Shown here one piece after another: positions 9,999 to 19,174 of a stretch of 64,000 bases of DNA. The stretch's first letter is position 1. The number at the start of each line of letters is the position of its first letter. The DNA is from Dryococelus australis (lineage: Eukaryota > Arthropoda > Insecta > Phasmatodea > Phasmatidae), in the NCBI GenBank assembly GCA_029891345.1, contig CM057000.1, positions 133,288,163 through 133,352,162 of the forward strand, written 5' to 3'. The notes beneath the pieces were generated by a model. It worked only from the letters and a program-made list of their open reading frames with translations. It was not told the origin of the DNA and made no database searches. The position numbers and the translations under genes are program-made.

Positions 9999-11295
9999 TT
10001 ACACAATTCGATAAAGATTATTTATATCATTAATCAGTTGTTCAGTATAGTTTCTGCCAATACTAAAATAGTTGTGATAACAATCAATGTGATTATACAA
10101 TGTTTCCTTCAGTCTATTGTATAAGTTGATAGAATTTGGAACATAATCAAACCTCAATAATATTTGACAATTTGGATGACTATATTCAACTCTATTCAAT
10201 TGTCTTTGAACATACTTTCTTTGAGTTCTAATAACACAATAATCATCATATTCACTATCATATTCAAAATGATTATCAAATAGTTTTAAAAGAATGAAAG
10301 GTGGATTTAAATTTTGATTTTGTATTAGTAGTACAATATGAAGAGACAATACTCTGATTTCCTCATTTCTGCGATTTATTACATCGAATGCCATTTGAAC
10401 TGTTTCTCTTAAATTTTCTATTCATTTATCTTTGATTCAATTTATATCTTTTAAATGATTAACTTGAATTTCGTTTATTTTTATATGCTCTATTTGGCCT
10501 TTAAATAAATGCCTTATATATTTTTTTACTCTTATATTCATCCTGTTTCCTAATTTATGGTAAAACTTCCTCATACAACCAGTCTTGAATATTTTCTGCT
10601 TTCTGAAAAAGAATAGGTTCATTAACAAATTTAGTAGTATTTTGTATATTTTCCAGTAGCAGTGTTTCACCGCTAAAGACTGTTCATGATAAAATAAGCA
10701 CTTCGGAAATCAACCTTAGGAAAATATCACTGCCTCTAACTCCATATATTTTAAAGGACACACTGAGTGGAATCTGTCCAATAAAGTTAGTAACGATGGA
10801 TAGGAAGTAGTTCCGTACCTTGACATCGAATAAAAAGTGTTAGGTAACCATTTATGATACCTTCAATTATTTGTTTCACTTTATGATTTTTTTTTAATCC
10901 ATCGAAGTGTAAAAATGAGCAGATTTGTAAAATATATACTTTGCTAATAATTTCAGAGCTTCACTTGCCCGACACATGAACAAAGTGATGAGGCCCATGA
11001 CAATGTTAATCTTACATAAGGTGGAAGAAGACACAACATGCATACAAGTAGATCTTAAGTAGGGCTTTCAAAAGTGCTCACTTTATCGCGAATAGCCTAT
11101 AGCCAGTTCTTTATATGTTTTTAAATATTTTCCACGAATATGTTCTTTAACAGCATATCTAGCTCGTCTGTAGACAAATAATTGAGAAATTTGATAAGCA
11201 TAAAACCAAGGATTATTTTTCTCATTAACAATAATAGAAACATGTTTACCTTAGTAAATAAGTTTGTTATTATTTAGGTCTAGAATTGATTCCAT
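9999..11295 (-). pseudogene. BRO-N family protein, split by a MITE
   Basis: The minus-strand gene starts at ATG 11295 (MESILDLNNNKLIY, stop, then GKHVSIIVNEKNNPWFYAYQ and RRARYAVKEHIRGKYLKTYK), which is the first half of a Bro-N domain (D/N-x-PWF ... Y-x-x-x-x-AV-x-x-HI). The MITE at 10676-11099 interrupts it. The frame resumes with TKFVNEP and AENIQDWLYEEVLP, the second half of Bro-N (NE ... F-x-x-W-x-x-EVLP). The C-terminal part (ENLRETVQMAFDV, then VIRTQRKYVQRQLNRVEY) resembles C-terminal domains of insect-virus BRO proteins. Bro-N proteins of baculoviruses and ascoviruses bind DNA and affect host chromatin; the role in a Polinton is unknown. Besides the MITE there are TGA/TAA stops and a frameshift. 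Confidence 0.72.
10676..11099 (+). mobile_element. Long MITE copy 3, inserted in the BRO gene
   Basis: 424 bp from AAGACTGTTCATGATAAAAT to TTATCGCGAATAGCCTA, flanked by TA at 10674-10675 and 11100-11101. Taking the element out with one TA puts the two halves of the BRO frame back in phase, which fixes both ends and shows that the target duplication is TA. It also dates the insertion after the Polinton arrived. Confidence 0.9.
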
Positions 11296-11559
11296 TTTTA
11301 TATGTATTACTATGCGCAAGTGAAATTGGTGAGTTGTAATAAGTGTTTTTACGTATTCTTTAATTAAAAAAATGAAAAACTAAAGAATATAGATTTGTAA
11401 AATATAGACCAAATTCATTGAATTGTGTAGCTATTTAGGAGTTAAATTTTCTAAGTCATTAATTAATATTTCATTTTATATATGATTTAATTTTACTATT
11501 CATGCTTTATACCGAACAATGAAATGCTATTTTTTTTTTTTACTAACTCTAGTCATTTT
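11296..11559. other. AT-rich spacer between BRO and matrixin genes
   Basis: No recognisable coding motif on either strand. It is probably the shared 5'/3' non-coding region of the two minus-strand genes plus the eroded C-terminus of the matrixin. Confidence 0.4.
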
Positions 11560-12815
11560 CCTTGTAAATTCACTATATCCGCTAACAGTTTCAATAGTAA
11601 AAAATACAATAAGCCATTTGTATATATAAAAGAAGGCACTGTCATATTTGGCAAATAAGGAAATTTATCTCTACTTTGACCACTCAATTTTATCTGGAAA
11701 TGACATTCGTCTGTTTCAGCATAATACGACTTTTCATAGAAGATAAAAGTTTTCCCTGAATATGAATTAAAGACAGCATTTATTGTATAATCATCACCTA
11801 TTCTAATTGAAGAAATTCCTTTTGGATATCCATTAATAAGTTTATAAGTAGGGTAATTAATTACATAAATTTCACCATCTACAAATAAAACTCCCTCACC
11901 TGATGATGGTCATTGATATACAAAAAATTATTGAAATTGCTTGGTAAAAACTGAAACATTTTTGTTATCAAAATTGGCTTATTGATTATTTTGTTGTCAT
12001 TCAAATTTTGTCCAAACTTTTTTATTTTATAAAATATACCTTTATCATCAATAATTAAAAATGTTTTACATGTCTGTCTTTGCATAAAACAGTTGGTTCA
12101 TCATCATTAAATTAATTTTGTTGAAGTGGTCCATAAGAGTTTTGAATGCTTTTGATATCATATAGTTGCAAATCAAACAAATCACTGTTAAAGATTGGAT
12201 ACATGACCACATTTTTATCACTTATATATTGAAGACTTAATGCATGGCCGATTTCGTGTATCAAAACTGCTAGTAAAATAACTTTATTTTCAGCAGTGTT
12301 TCTTATATCATTTTATCAATGTTCCTGCCTATTGATATGAATTTCAACAAGACTGTTTTGCTGATTAGGAAAAAAATGCATGTTCTAATGCACTACCATG
12401 AGGATATAATCTAGTCGGACAAATTCCTTGTAATTTCTGATTTCTATGTTGACCTTCTTAGTATGATATAAGTATATCCAGAAAATTTCTATCTCAAAGA
12501 AATTTCAAATTTGTGTGTTTTTGCCAAATGCCGAAAGCCTCTTAAGCTAACTTTATAATATACAAAATTGCATATGCAAAACTAAATTTTAATGGGTTTT
12601 TGTCCATTTTGTGGTTAATGAAAGAACAACATGTATCTCATCCTTAACACTGCATCTTGGTTTATTGAATCTAAGCACTTCTTTATCGAGCTTACCAACA
12701 ACTGAAGAAGTGTTATGATATTCTTGAAATATTCTGAAAGAACTTTCAAATTTTTCTTTGTCAATTTTTGAAAGGTAATTTGAATCACCATCTTGATATT
12801 CACATTAATTTTAAA
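11560..12815 (-). pseudogene. Matrix metalloproteinase (matrixin) with hemopexin repeats
   Basis: The minus-strand gene shows the full layout of a secreted matrix metalloproteinase. Prodomain (about 12790-12625): NYLSKIDKEKFESSF, then GKLDKEVLRFNKPRCSVKDE, containing the cysteine-switch PRC-x-V-x-D. Catalytic domain (about 12560-12170): EAFGIWQKH, then LIHEIGHALSLQYISDKN followed by VVMYP, giving the zinc site HE-x-GH and a Met-turn. The position expected to be the third zinc ligand His is Tyr. C-terminal part (about 12085-11640): hemopexin-like blades FVDGEIYVINYP, then INAVFNSYSGKTFIFYEKS and TFLIIDDKGIFYKIKKF. Such enzymes cleave extracellular matrix; baculoviruses and some other insect viruses carry them. 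Frameshifts and stops separate the domains and no clear signal peptide remains. The domain order leaves little doubt about the family. Confidence 0.82.
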
Positions 12816-12929
12816 AACTTATAACACATTTTGTCTGATTCTCTTTTTTTGACAGTGCAAAATTTATATTGGTGGTGACAAGAATAATTATACAAGTCTT
12901 CCTTTATATACAAAATGCTTAAAAATAAT

Positions 12930-13620
12930 AATATAATCTTTAATTTTATTTATATAAATTCCTATATGTGTTTTTCTACTTAAGTCTATGGTAGTAAAGC
13001 CATAATCTTTGTCGCAACATTTTTAACAAATTTATTTATATTTGTCCATAAGGCACACTGTCAGCAACAAAACCATTATAAATGTGATTTGAATTAGTAT
13101 CATCTTGTCTAAATATACACAAAAATCTGCATTATCTCTTATCAATTGTATTGGTACTTTTGAATAATAAGTTTGAGCTAAATAAAATATTTCTAAATTT
13201 TTATGTCTTCATCTACTAAAATAATTGCAAACTGTGACATGATGGTCTAAAATAACATCCCCAAAAGTGATTAGAGAATCATTTTCATTTTCACATTGGT
13301 CTAAAGGGGCAATTTCCTTAGTATAATTTAAAAAGTATGCCATTTTTCTTTAACTTTAAGGTTTTTAAATAATATATTAAAATCATTTTGTAACTCAACA
13401 TATTTTGTTTGATTTAAACTTTTTGAACAAGCATACAATTTATTAAAATTTATCCATCCTACATTATAAATCAAATTAGTTTATCCACCATTGCATGGAT
13501 ATACTATTATAGCCCTCATCTTATCAGGCAATAATTCACCATTCTTTTTAATTTTGGAATTATCTTCATGAATTAAAATACCAACACCAATTAAATTTCT
13601 TCATTTGATAAGATAATTTT
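12930..13620 (-). pseudogene. FtsK/HerA-type genome-packaging ATPase remnant
   Basis: The minus-strand reading begins near 13610, divergent from the penton-like gene at 13629. Near the N-terminus is KMRAIIVYPCNGG followed by a stop and TNLIYN, a decayed Walker A of the kind P-x-x-x-GKTN with the Lys codon now a stop. Then come YACSKSLNQTKYVELQNDF, an acidic segment ending SLITFGDVILD where Walker B is expected, and the conserved FYLAQTY ... IQLIRDNADFCVF-RQDD region. These match, in order, the Polinton packaging ATPase, which pumps DNA into capsids. Frameshifts near 13345, 13220 and 13080 and several stops make it inactive. Confidence 0.75.
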
Positions 13621-13628
13621 TGTAATAT

Positions 13629-14320
13629 ATGGATAATAAAGTATTTATATTAACAGATAATATTTCCATTTTAAAGAAAAAACTTCATTATGATATCATC
13701 CATGAGAAAAAATCGATTGCATTAGTTAGTTTTTTATACAAAATTTCTACACCAAATATAGACAATAATACTGTAACGACCGTGAAAAAAAATAGTACTC
13801 TCATTGATAAAAATATAGTTACAACTATTCCTAGAGGTCAATATGTTATTGAATTGTTAAAAGAAACTATAAATTCGATTGATACATTTTCAACAAATAA
13901 CACTGAATTAACAGCAGATAATGTAAAAAATACAATATCTCTCAAATCTAAATTTGATATTAAATTTGACGATCGATTTGATATTCTTGGTTTTGAGAGA
14001 AATTTGTTTTTTGAAAAAGACAAAATAGTTGCAGGTATTAAATTACCTAATTTTAATAATTTTAATACAATAAATGTCCATTATAATTTGGCATATGGAA
14101 TGTTCATAAAATATGATGAATCTAATCATTTAGAAACAAATAAAATTGCTAGCTTTCCACAAAAAAACTGTTTGGTTTTGGAGATTATAGTGATTATGAG
14201 CCCACACATCCGATTTTTTATAACATAAATAATGAATGTCTTAATTATATCGTGTTAGAAATTATAGATGAAAATGGTAAACTAACTGACTTTGATGACG
14301 CTGATATCGTTTTTTTATAA
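13629..14320 (+). pseudogene. Penton-like minor capsid protein (single jelly-roll)
   Basis: The best-preserved Polinton gene: 170 codons open from ATG 13629 (MDNKVFILTDNISILKKK, then SIALVSFLYKISTPNID, IVTTIPRGQYVIELLKETIN and KFDIKFDDRFDILGFERN). These match the usual order of the Polinton penton/minor capsid protein: a short strand, then I-P-x-G-x-Y, then D-x-LGF. A single frameshift near 14150-14170 leads into DYSDYEPTHPIFYN and YIVLEIIDENGKLTDFDD, the characteristic C-terminal strand pair, ending at TAA 14318-14320. The protein would form the virion vertices and anchor the fibre. The family assignment is by motif order, and the length (about 230 codons) is in range. Confidence 0.7.
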
Positions 14321-14325
14321 AGAAA

Positions 14326-17300
14326 TTAAAGATGTTTAAAATATAATTGGGGTAATTTCAGTGGTCGGCGCATTGACCATTGTATTATTGGTAAAGTATC
14401 TATTTTATTTTCTAGTATAATCGTTTTGTCATCATTAGGACCTAATGTTATTTTATTAACTTCAACTGTATATATTTCATGTTTTTTGCTTCTTATTAAA
14501 TTAATTGTCCTATATTGCATTTCTTTCGCTAAACAAGCAATTCTTACAGTCATCAAATGATATCTACTTATTGCTTACACATCTCTTTACTCCTTTAGAT
14601 TTTTTGTTTTCTTTATCGACAACTCTATACACATACATTTTTGCTTGCAAACCAACAAATTCTTTCATTATTTTGCCATTACATTATTCTTTCATATGTT
14701 ATATGTACTATCATTTGGATAATCACTTGTATCAAATTTTTCTATCATTGTTTTCATATCTTCTTAAAAATCTTCTGTTTTTATTGCCATATTTTGGTTA
14801 CATAACTTTATAATGAAAATCATACATCAATTCTTTTGCTATGTCTAAGATTGACATGCCATCATAAATAGGTTTAATAAATTTTACATTTGTTTTATTC
14901 ATATGTATAGCTGCAAGGTTTTCATTAGATATATTACTTTTCTTAAAATTGATCTTTTGCTATTAGTTTTATATCCACTCTGTTTTTAATATTTTCCATA
15001 GTTTTGCCGAACACAGAATTATTCATCAGCTCATAAAAACCATTTTGAAAGTCATTTTTTGCATTAGTTCTTATCTCTGAATTCAAATCTATATATTTCT
15101 TCAACCAATCAGACTGATTAAACTTCAACTATCTCTGTATATTAGTATGTTTTAATCCATCCTTTAGACATTGTTTCAAATTACGATAGTGTTTGCATAC
15201 TTCTCTTTTTTATATGAAGTTGTTAATAATTTAGCCTGCTTTGTTTTTGGAACTACCTTATTTTCTGGGCAAAAAGGTACATCTTTATGTAATTTATGTA
15301 GTTTCTTAGGATATTCCAAATCAACTTCTAAAATGTAACCATGTGGTGAATCATCCTTTAAATTCAATATATGTTCATTGTAAAAATGAAGTGCTGTATA
15401 ATTCTGCCATTCGAAGTCACCATATGGTATATATTGTGACATTGCCCAGCCATATAAATTATTAGCATCAAGATATGCTAAATAGTTGGACTCTTGATCA
15501 GAGTCAAAATCATCTAAATATTTGTTATTTGCTTTAACATATCGTTTGCAACATTGCGATATTCTGCCTCTAATTCCTTCTTCTAACATTAAAATCATAT
15601 CATAATTGTGTAATAAATCTAGTGGTTGTTTGGTAATTTTTAACATTGCATCCCAAGATAATCCTGGTGCTGTTAAATACCACGACGGATCAAAATCTTA
15701 TGCAGTTCTAAATGTATTTCTAAAATTTTCAAATACATCTGCTAATAATAACACGTCACTTTTTATGTATAAATCATGGTATTCACCAATATTCTTAATA
15801 TTAAATTGGTTCCATACAAGTTTTGGATGTTCATACTCATCCTCACTTATATCACTATCGCTTAATTTGTTATAAAATTCACTTTTTGGTGGAAGATCAG
15901 TTTCTTTGAATTTATTCCAACTATCCATATAATCATATGGGTAAACACCCTTTCTAGTGACTAAATCTACTTGATATTTTGGAAAATGTTTTTGATTGTG
16001 TTTCAGTTGATCTCTACTTAAATTCGATGATAATTTAGCTTAACTACTGTCCATAAATTTAAATGTGTCTATAAATTTCATCTTTAAATTTTCTGTTTCT
16101 TTCCCGAGAGTAAAAAACTTTTCTTCATTATTTGCTACTAAATCAATATTTTTTTCATCATACCCTAACTCTTTAATAAATAAATATGCATCATATCTAG
16201 CTAAATTATGAAAATATATTGGTACACAGTTAGGCAATTTTAATTGTAGATTACTATTATTACATATAAGATTAATGAATTTCCCACCTATGTGATCATG
16301 ATGGCGTACATTTTTATTCTCTTCTGTGTATACACATTCGCATTCAGTACATTTTTTTTATTTACTATATAACACTTTTCTTCTTTTGTTAATGGATGCA
16401 TTGGTTCAATTTGCTAATATATTGCACCAATTTCTTCTACTTCTCTTTTAATTGATTGTATAAAATTTATGAGCATTTGGACCTCAATAAACTACTGGTG
16501 GTTTATAATCACCATAAGCAGATACAATATATTAGCAAAAACCAGATGCTTCATGCAACTGATATTTCATAGTATACGATTCGTCATTCAACTTTAAATC
16601 AATGTTATTTATTCGTTCATTAGTAAGATTATATCTTTCTTTAAGTACCTCATTATAAAGGCGATTATCACTATCATGATCGGTCAAAACGGAGTATTTT
16701 TGGATAACGTTAAATTTAGTTAAATCTCTTTGATTTGGCTTAATTGTTGACATTTTCTTCAATATTGATTCAAAAATGGCATATATTGTGAATAGAACCC
16801 TCATTGTATGTTTATAATTTTTGAAAAATATTTTCTCTCCATTCACTTGTATATTGACTTTTACTGCTTAATTTTTAGAGCAGTCTTCTCTGTGTTAACT
16901 TTATTTCTCTTGAGAATAAAAGAATCGAAGGCACATATCACATATATAAGTTTTACCATTATGATTATTTTTTCGTGCTGGAAGCAGCTTCGATAAGTCG
17001 TTTATCCAACAATAATGCGAATTTTGTACAGCTGTGTGTCATATCATCATTGAAATAAAGTAAATTTATGTGCTTATCCTTTTTACTTTTTGTAAGCTCA
17101 AGTGGATAAAATGTGGAGTACTTACCTTCAATAGAGTACACATTTATAGATACATCAATTTGCTGTTTGATTTTTGACATATCGTTAATTCTAATAGGAT
17201 ATTCATATTTATCTATTATTTTGTCAATATTAAAGCCTACATTTTTATATTTAGTTACTCTGAATGTTTGTCTGCTGAAAACAATGCAGATTTTATTGCC

Positions 17301-17820
17301 CAAAGAAAGCATTTTCGATCATCATTTTTAACATTTATGCATGCTTTCTTATTCTTAATAACTTCTGATAATTCTACATATGATGAGCCATTTAATGGAT
17401 TACACTTATTTACAGCTAATTGTATTCCAATTATTTTATCTAATGTCTAGCCTGAATCTCTTCTTTGAAATTCAGATAATTGTGTAGTTATTTCTTGTAT
17501 TATGAATTTATAAATCCTTTTCATCTCCTTCATTCTATACTGTATAATCGGGTGATTGAAATGTAAATAATTCTACTTGATTATTATCTTGCTTACAGCG
17601 ATTGGTATATAATTAAATACTGGTTTTCAGCCCTTTAAGGTTCTTAAGATTAGTGCTTATTATCTCAAATACCTCATTTTTTACTGAAGTCAAAAAATGA
17701 ATAGACTGTACTAAATTAAAGGTATTTTCAATGTTATATGTTAATGTCCTACTTTTAAAAGCTTTATTAACTAAGTAATTTTTGTTGGTTCATCTTATAT
17801 TTATTTTGCTAACAAATAAA
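14326..17820 (-). pseudogene. Protein-primed family B DNA polymerase (PolB) remnant
   Basis: Large minus-strand gene in about a dozen open pieces. N-terminal part: NPLNGSSYVELSEVIKNKKA and DDRKCFLWAIKSA (about 17415-17285), then SINVYSIEGKYSTFYPLELT. Exonuclease: FTIYAIFESILKK, where the family has YADFE, so the first exonuclease Asp is changed; later FHNLARYDAYLFIKELG. Palm motif A: NYLAYLDANNLYGWAMSQYI (about 15495). Motif [21 protein letters not shown] (about 15020). A motif-C-like Y-x-DTDS is absent: the reading passes from MYDFHYKV directly to the downstream EDMKTMIEKFDTSDYP. C-terminus: NLIRSKKHEIYTVEVNKITL, ending at 14326. The gene would replicate the element from protein-primed ends. 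It is dead by motif loss as well as by frameshifts. Confidence 0.88.
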
Positions 17821-17823
17821 TTA

Positions 17824-18285
17824 CTATAGAATGGAAATATTTCTTCCAAATTCCTTTCTATCTTCGGGATACAACTCATTGATATCGACGTCAGCTAAAG
17901 GCAAATTTGTAAAATTATTCTTTGTTATCCATTCTTTTACCTGCTGTCGTTTATTTCTAGGCTTTTCAAATATGTTGGTAGAATAAGGGAATATTTCTTT
18001 TAATTCCTTTTTCTCTTGTTTATAAAATAGATTAGAGAATGTAAATATTTTTTTTTTCAATTTATTTCTATCTTCCTTATGTAATTCATTGATATTGGTA
18101 TAAGAAAATGCCAAATTTGCGAAGTTTCTTCTTCTTTGTCCATCAATAATATATGTTATAATAGTTGTAATTAAATCTGCCTTTCTCATAAGTTGCAAAT
18201 ATTTTATTTCAATTCTTCTACCTATAATTCTTAACTCTTGTACGATTTTCTCGCCCAGCTCAACTGCTAGATCGTTTGTCGCCAT
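17824..18285 (-). CDS. Charged helical ORF upstream of PolB, unknown
   Basis: An uninterrupted 153-codon frame from ATG 18285, the longest intact minus-strand frame in this part. It begins MATNDLAVELGEKIVQELRI and contains two related segments: RRRNFANLAFSYTNINELHK with EDRNKLKKKIFTFSNLF, and a second with TNLPLADVDINELYPEDRKE and FGRNISIL. These look like an internal duplication of about 70 residues. The position just upstream of and collinear with the polymerase suggests either a separate accessory protein or an N-terminal extension of PolB cut off by the stop. I recognise no domain. Confidence 0.5.
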   Translation of the reverse strand: MATNDLAVELGEKIVQELRIIGRRIEIKYLQLMRKADLITTIITYIIDGQRRRNFANLAFSYTNINELHKEDRNKLKKKIFTFSNLFYKQEKKELKEIFPYSTNIFEKPRNKRQQVKEWITKNNFTNLPLADVDINELYPEDRKEFGRNISIL

Positions 18286-18410
18286 AATTATCTATTTATA
18301 ATAAATTAAAAATTCATAAGTAAAATGTAAAAACAGATATACGGGATAAATCGAAAAGTGCTTAAATTACTGGGAAACCGTATTTAACTTCTTGTTTAAG
18401 TGATAATTAT

Positions 18411-18830
18411 TCATATATTATCACTAAAACATTTTTTACATGTGATTGAATATTTGTTCTTACTATTTTTACCAAGAGAAAATAATCTTATAGATTTATT
18501 CTCATTACACACATTACATGTTTTTGTCGGATAATTATCGTGTTGATTTTCGTTAAGAATATTTAATACTGTATTGTTTAATTTATTATTTTTATGCTTA
18601 TTGAGAGATGTATTATAAACATATTTTCCACATTCGCACATTACACTCTCTTTTTTAAATTCATTACGACCACTAGCATATTCACTATAACATTTTTTTT
18701 ACAGATGTTAAAATGTTTATCTTTTGTGTGTTTATGTGGTGCAAAACTTTCTATGTTTAATACTTCGCCACATTTTTTTTACATTACTTGCATGTGTTAT
18801 TATTTTCCATTTCGATCATATTTTCCATTT
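18411..18830 (-). pseudogene. Cysteine-rich zinc-finger protein
   Basis: The intact C-terminal half (18641-18411) reads MCECGKYVYNTSLNKHKNN, then TCNVCNENKSIRLFSLGKNS and ITCKKCFSDN, giving three zinc-binding patterns (C-x-C ... H, C-x2-C, C-x2-C). Upstream in other frames is a similar module (CKKCGEVLNIESFAPHKHTK, then FNICKK), so the full protein had at least two copies separated by a frameshift. Small proteins of this kind are common near Polinton ends; function unknown. Confidence 0.55.
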
Positions 18831-18859
18831 TATTTATTAAGAAAATTATTTTATGACGG

Positions 18860-18891
<32 letters not shown>

Positions 18892-18894
18892 CTA

Positions 18895-19168
18895 GAAAGC
18901 GTGGAAAAGTGCTTGAAAAGCAATCAATTTCCTTTGTTTTACCTTGTGCCAAACCCTGCACGATAATTTTGAGAGCAATTGAAAAAATTTGCTTGTATTT
19001 TCATTATTTTGGCTTAATTTACTTGCTTTTTGAGGGCCAGGAATTGCTGCTTCTAGCAGTTGAGAACATTGCTTGAATTTAGCTTCAATTTGCTTAGTTT
19101 TGAATGAAAACTGCTTGATTTTCGATGTAAAACAAGAGGTGAGCCAGGATCCCCACTATATATCTACT
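18895..19168 (-). repeat. Polinton right terminal inverted repeat
   Basis: Reverse complement begins AGTAGATATATAGTGGGGAT and continues CCTGGCTCACCTCTTGTTTT, matching the left end. It is about 75 bp longer than the left copy. A T-run of about 25 bases (from 18860) lies just inside it. Confidence 0.88.
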
Positions 19169-19174
19169 ATTGTA

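Larger units (their letters stand above)
3571..19168. mobile_element. Polinton/Maverick (adintovirus-like) element, decayed
   Basis: A complete 15,598-bp Polinton by structure. The termini are inverted (AGTAGATGTATAATGGGGAT at the left; the reverse complement of the right end begins AGTAGATATATAGTGGGGAT). It begins AG and ends CT, as Polintons do, and the 6-bp flanks ATTGTT (3565-3570) and ATTGTA (19169-19174) match at 5 of 6 positions. The interior is strongly AT-rich compared with both flanks. It encodes recognisable remnants of polymerase B, integrase, adenain-like protease, packaging ATPase and two capsid proteins, plus BRO-N, matrixin and phospholipase A2 accessory domains. Every gene has stops, frameshifts or lost catalytic residues, so it is an inactive fossil. 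One MITE has inserted inside it. Confidence 0.93.

Noticed and set aside
9999..10430. Reassigned TGA (Trp) codons in the Polinton
   Set aside because: Two in-frame TGAs sit where Trp would be plausible, but other genes also carry TAA, TAG and frameshifts, so decay explains them better than an altered code.
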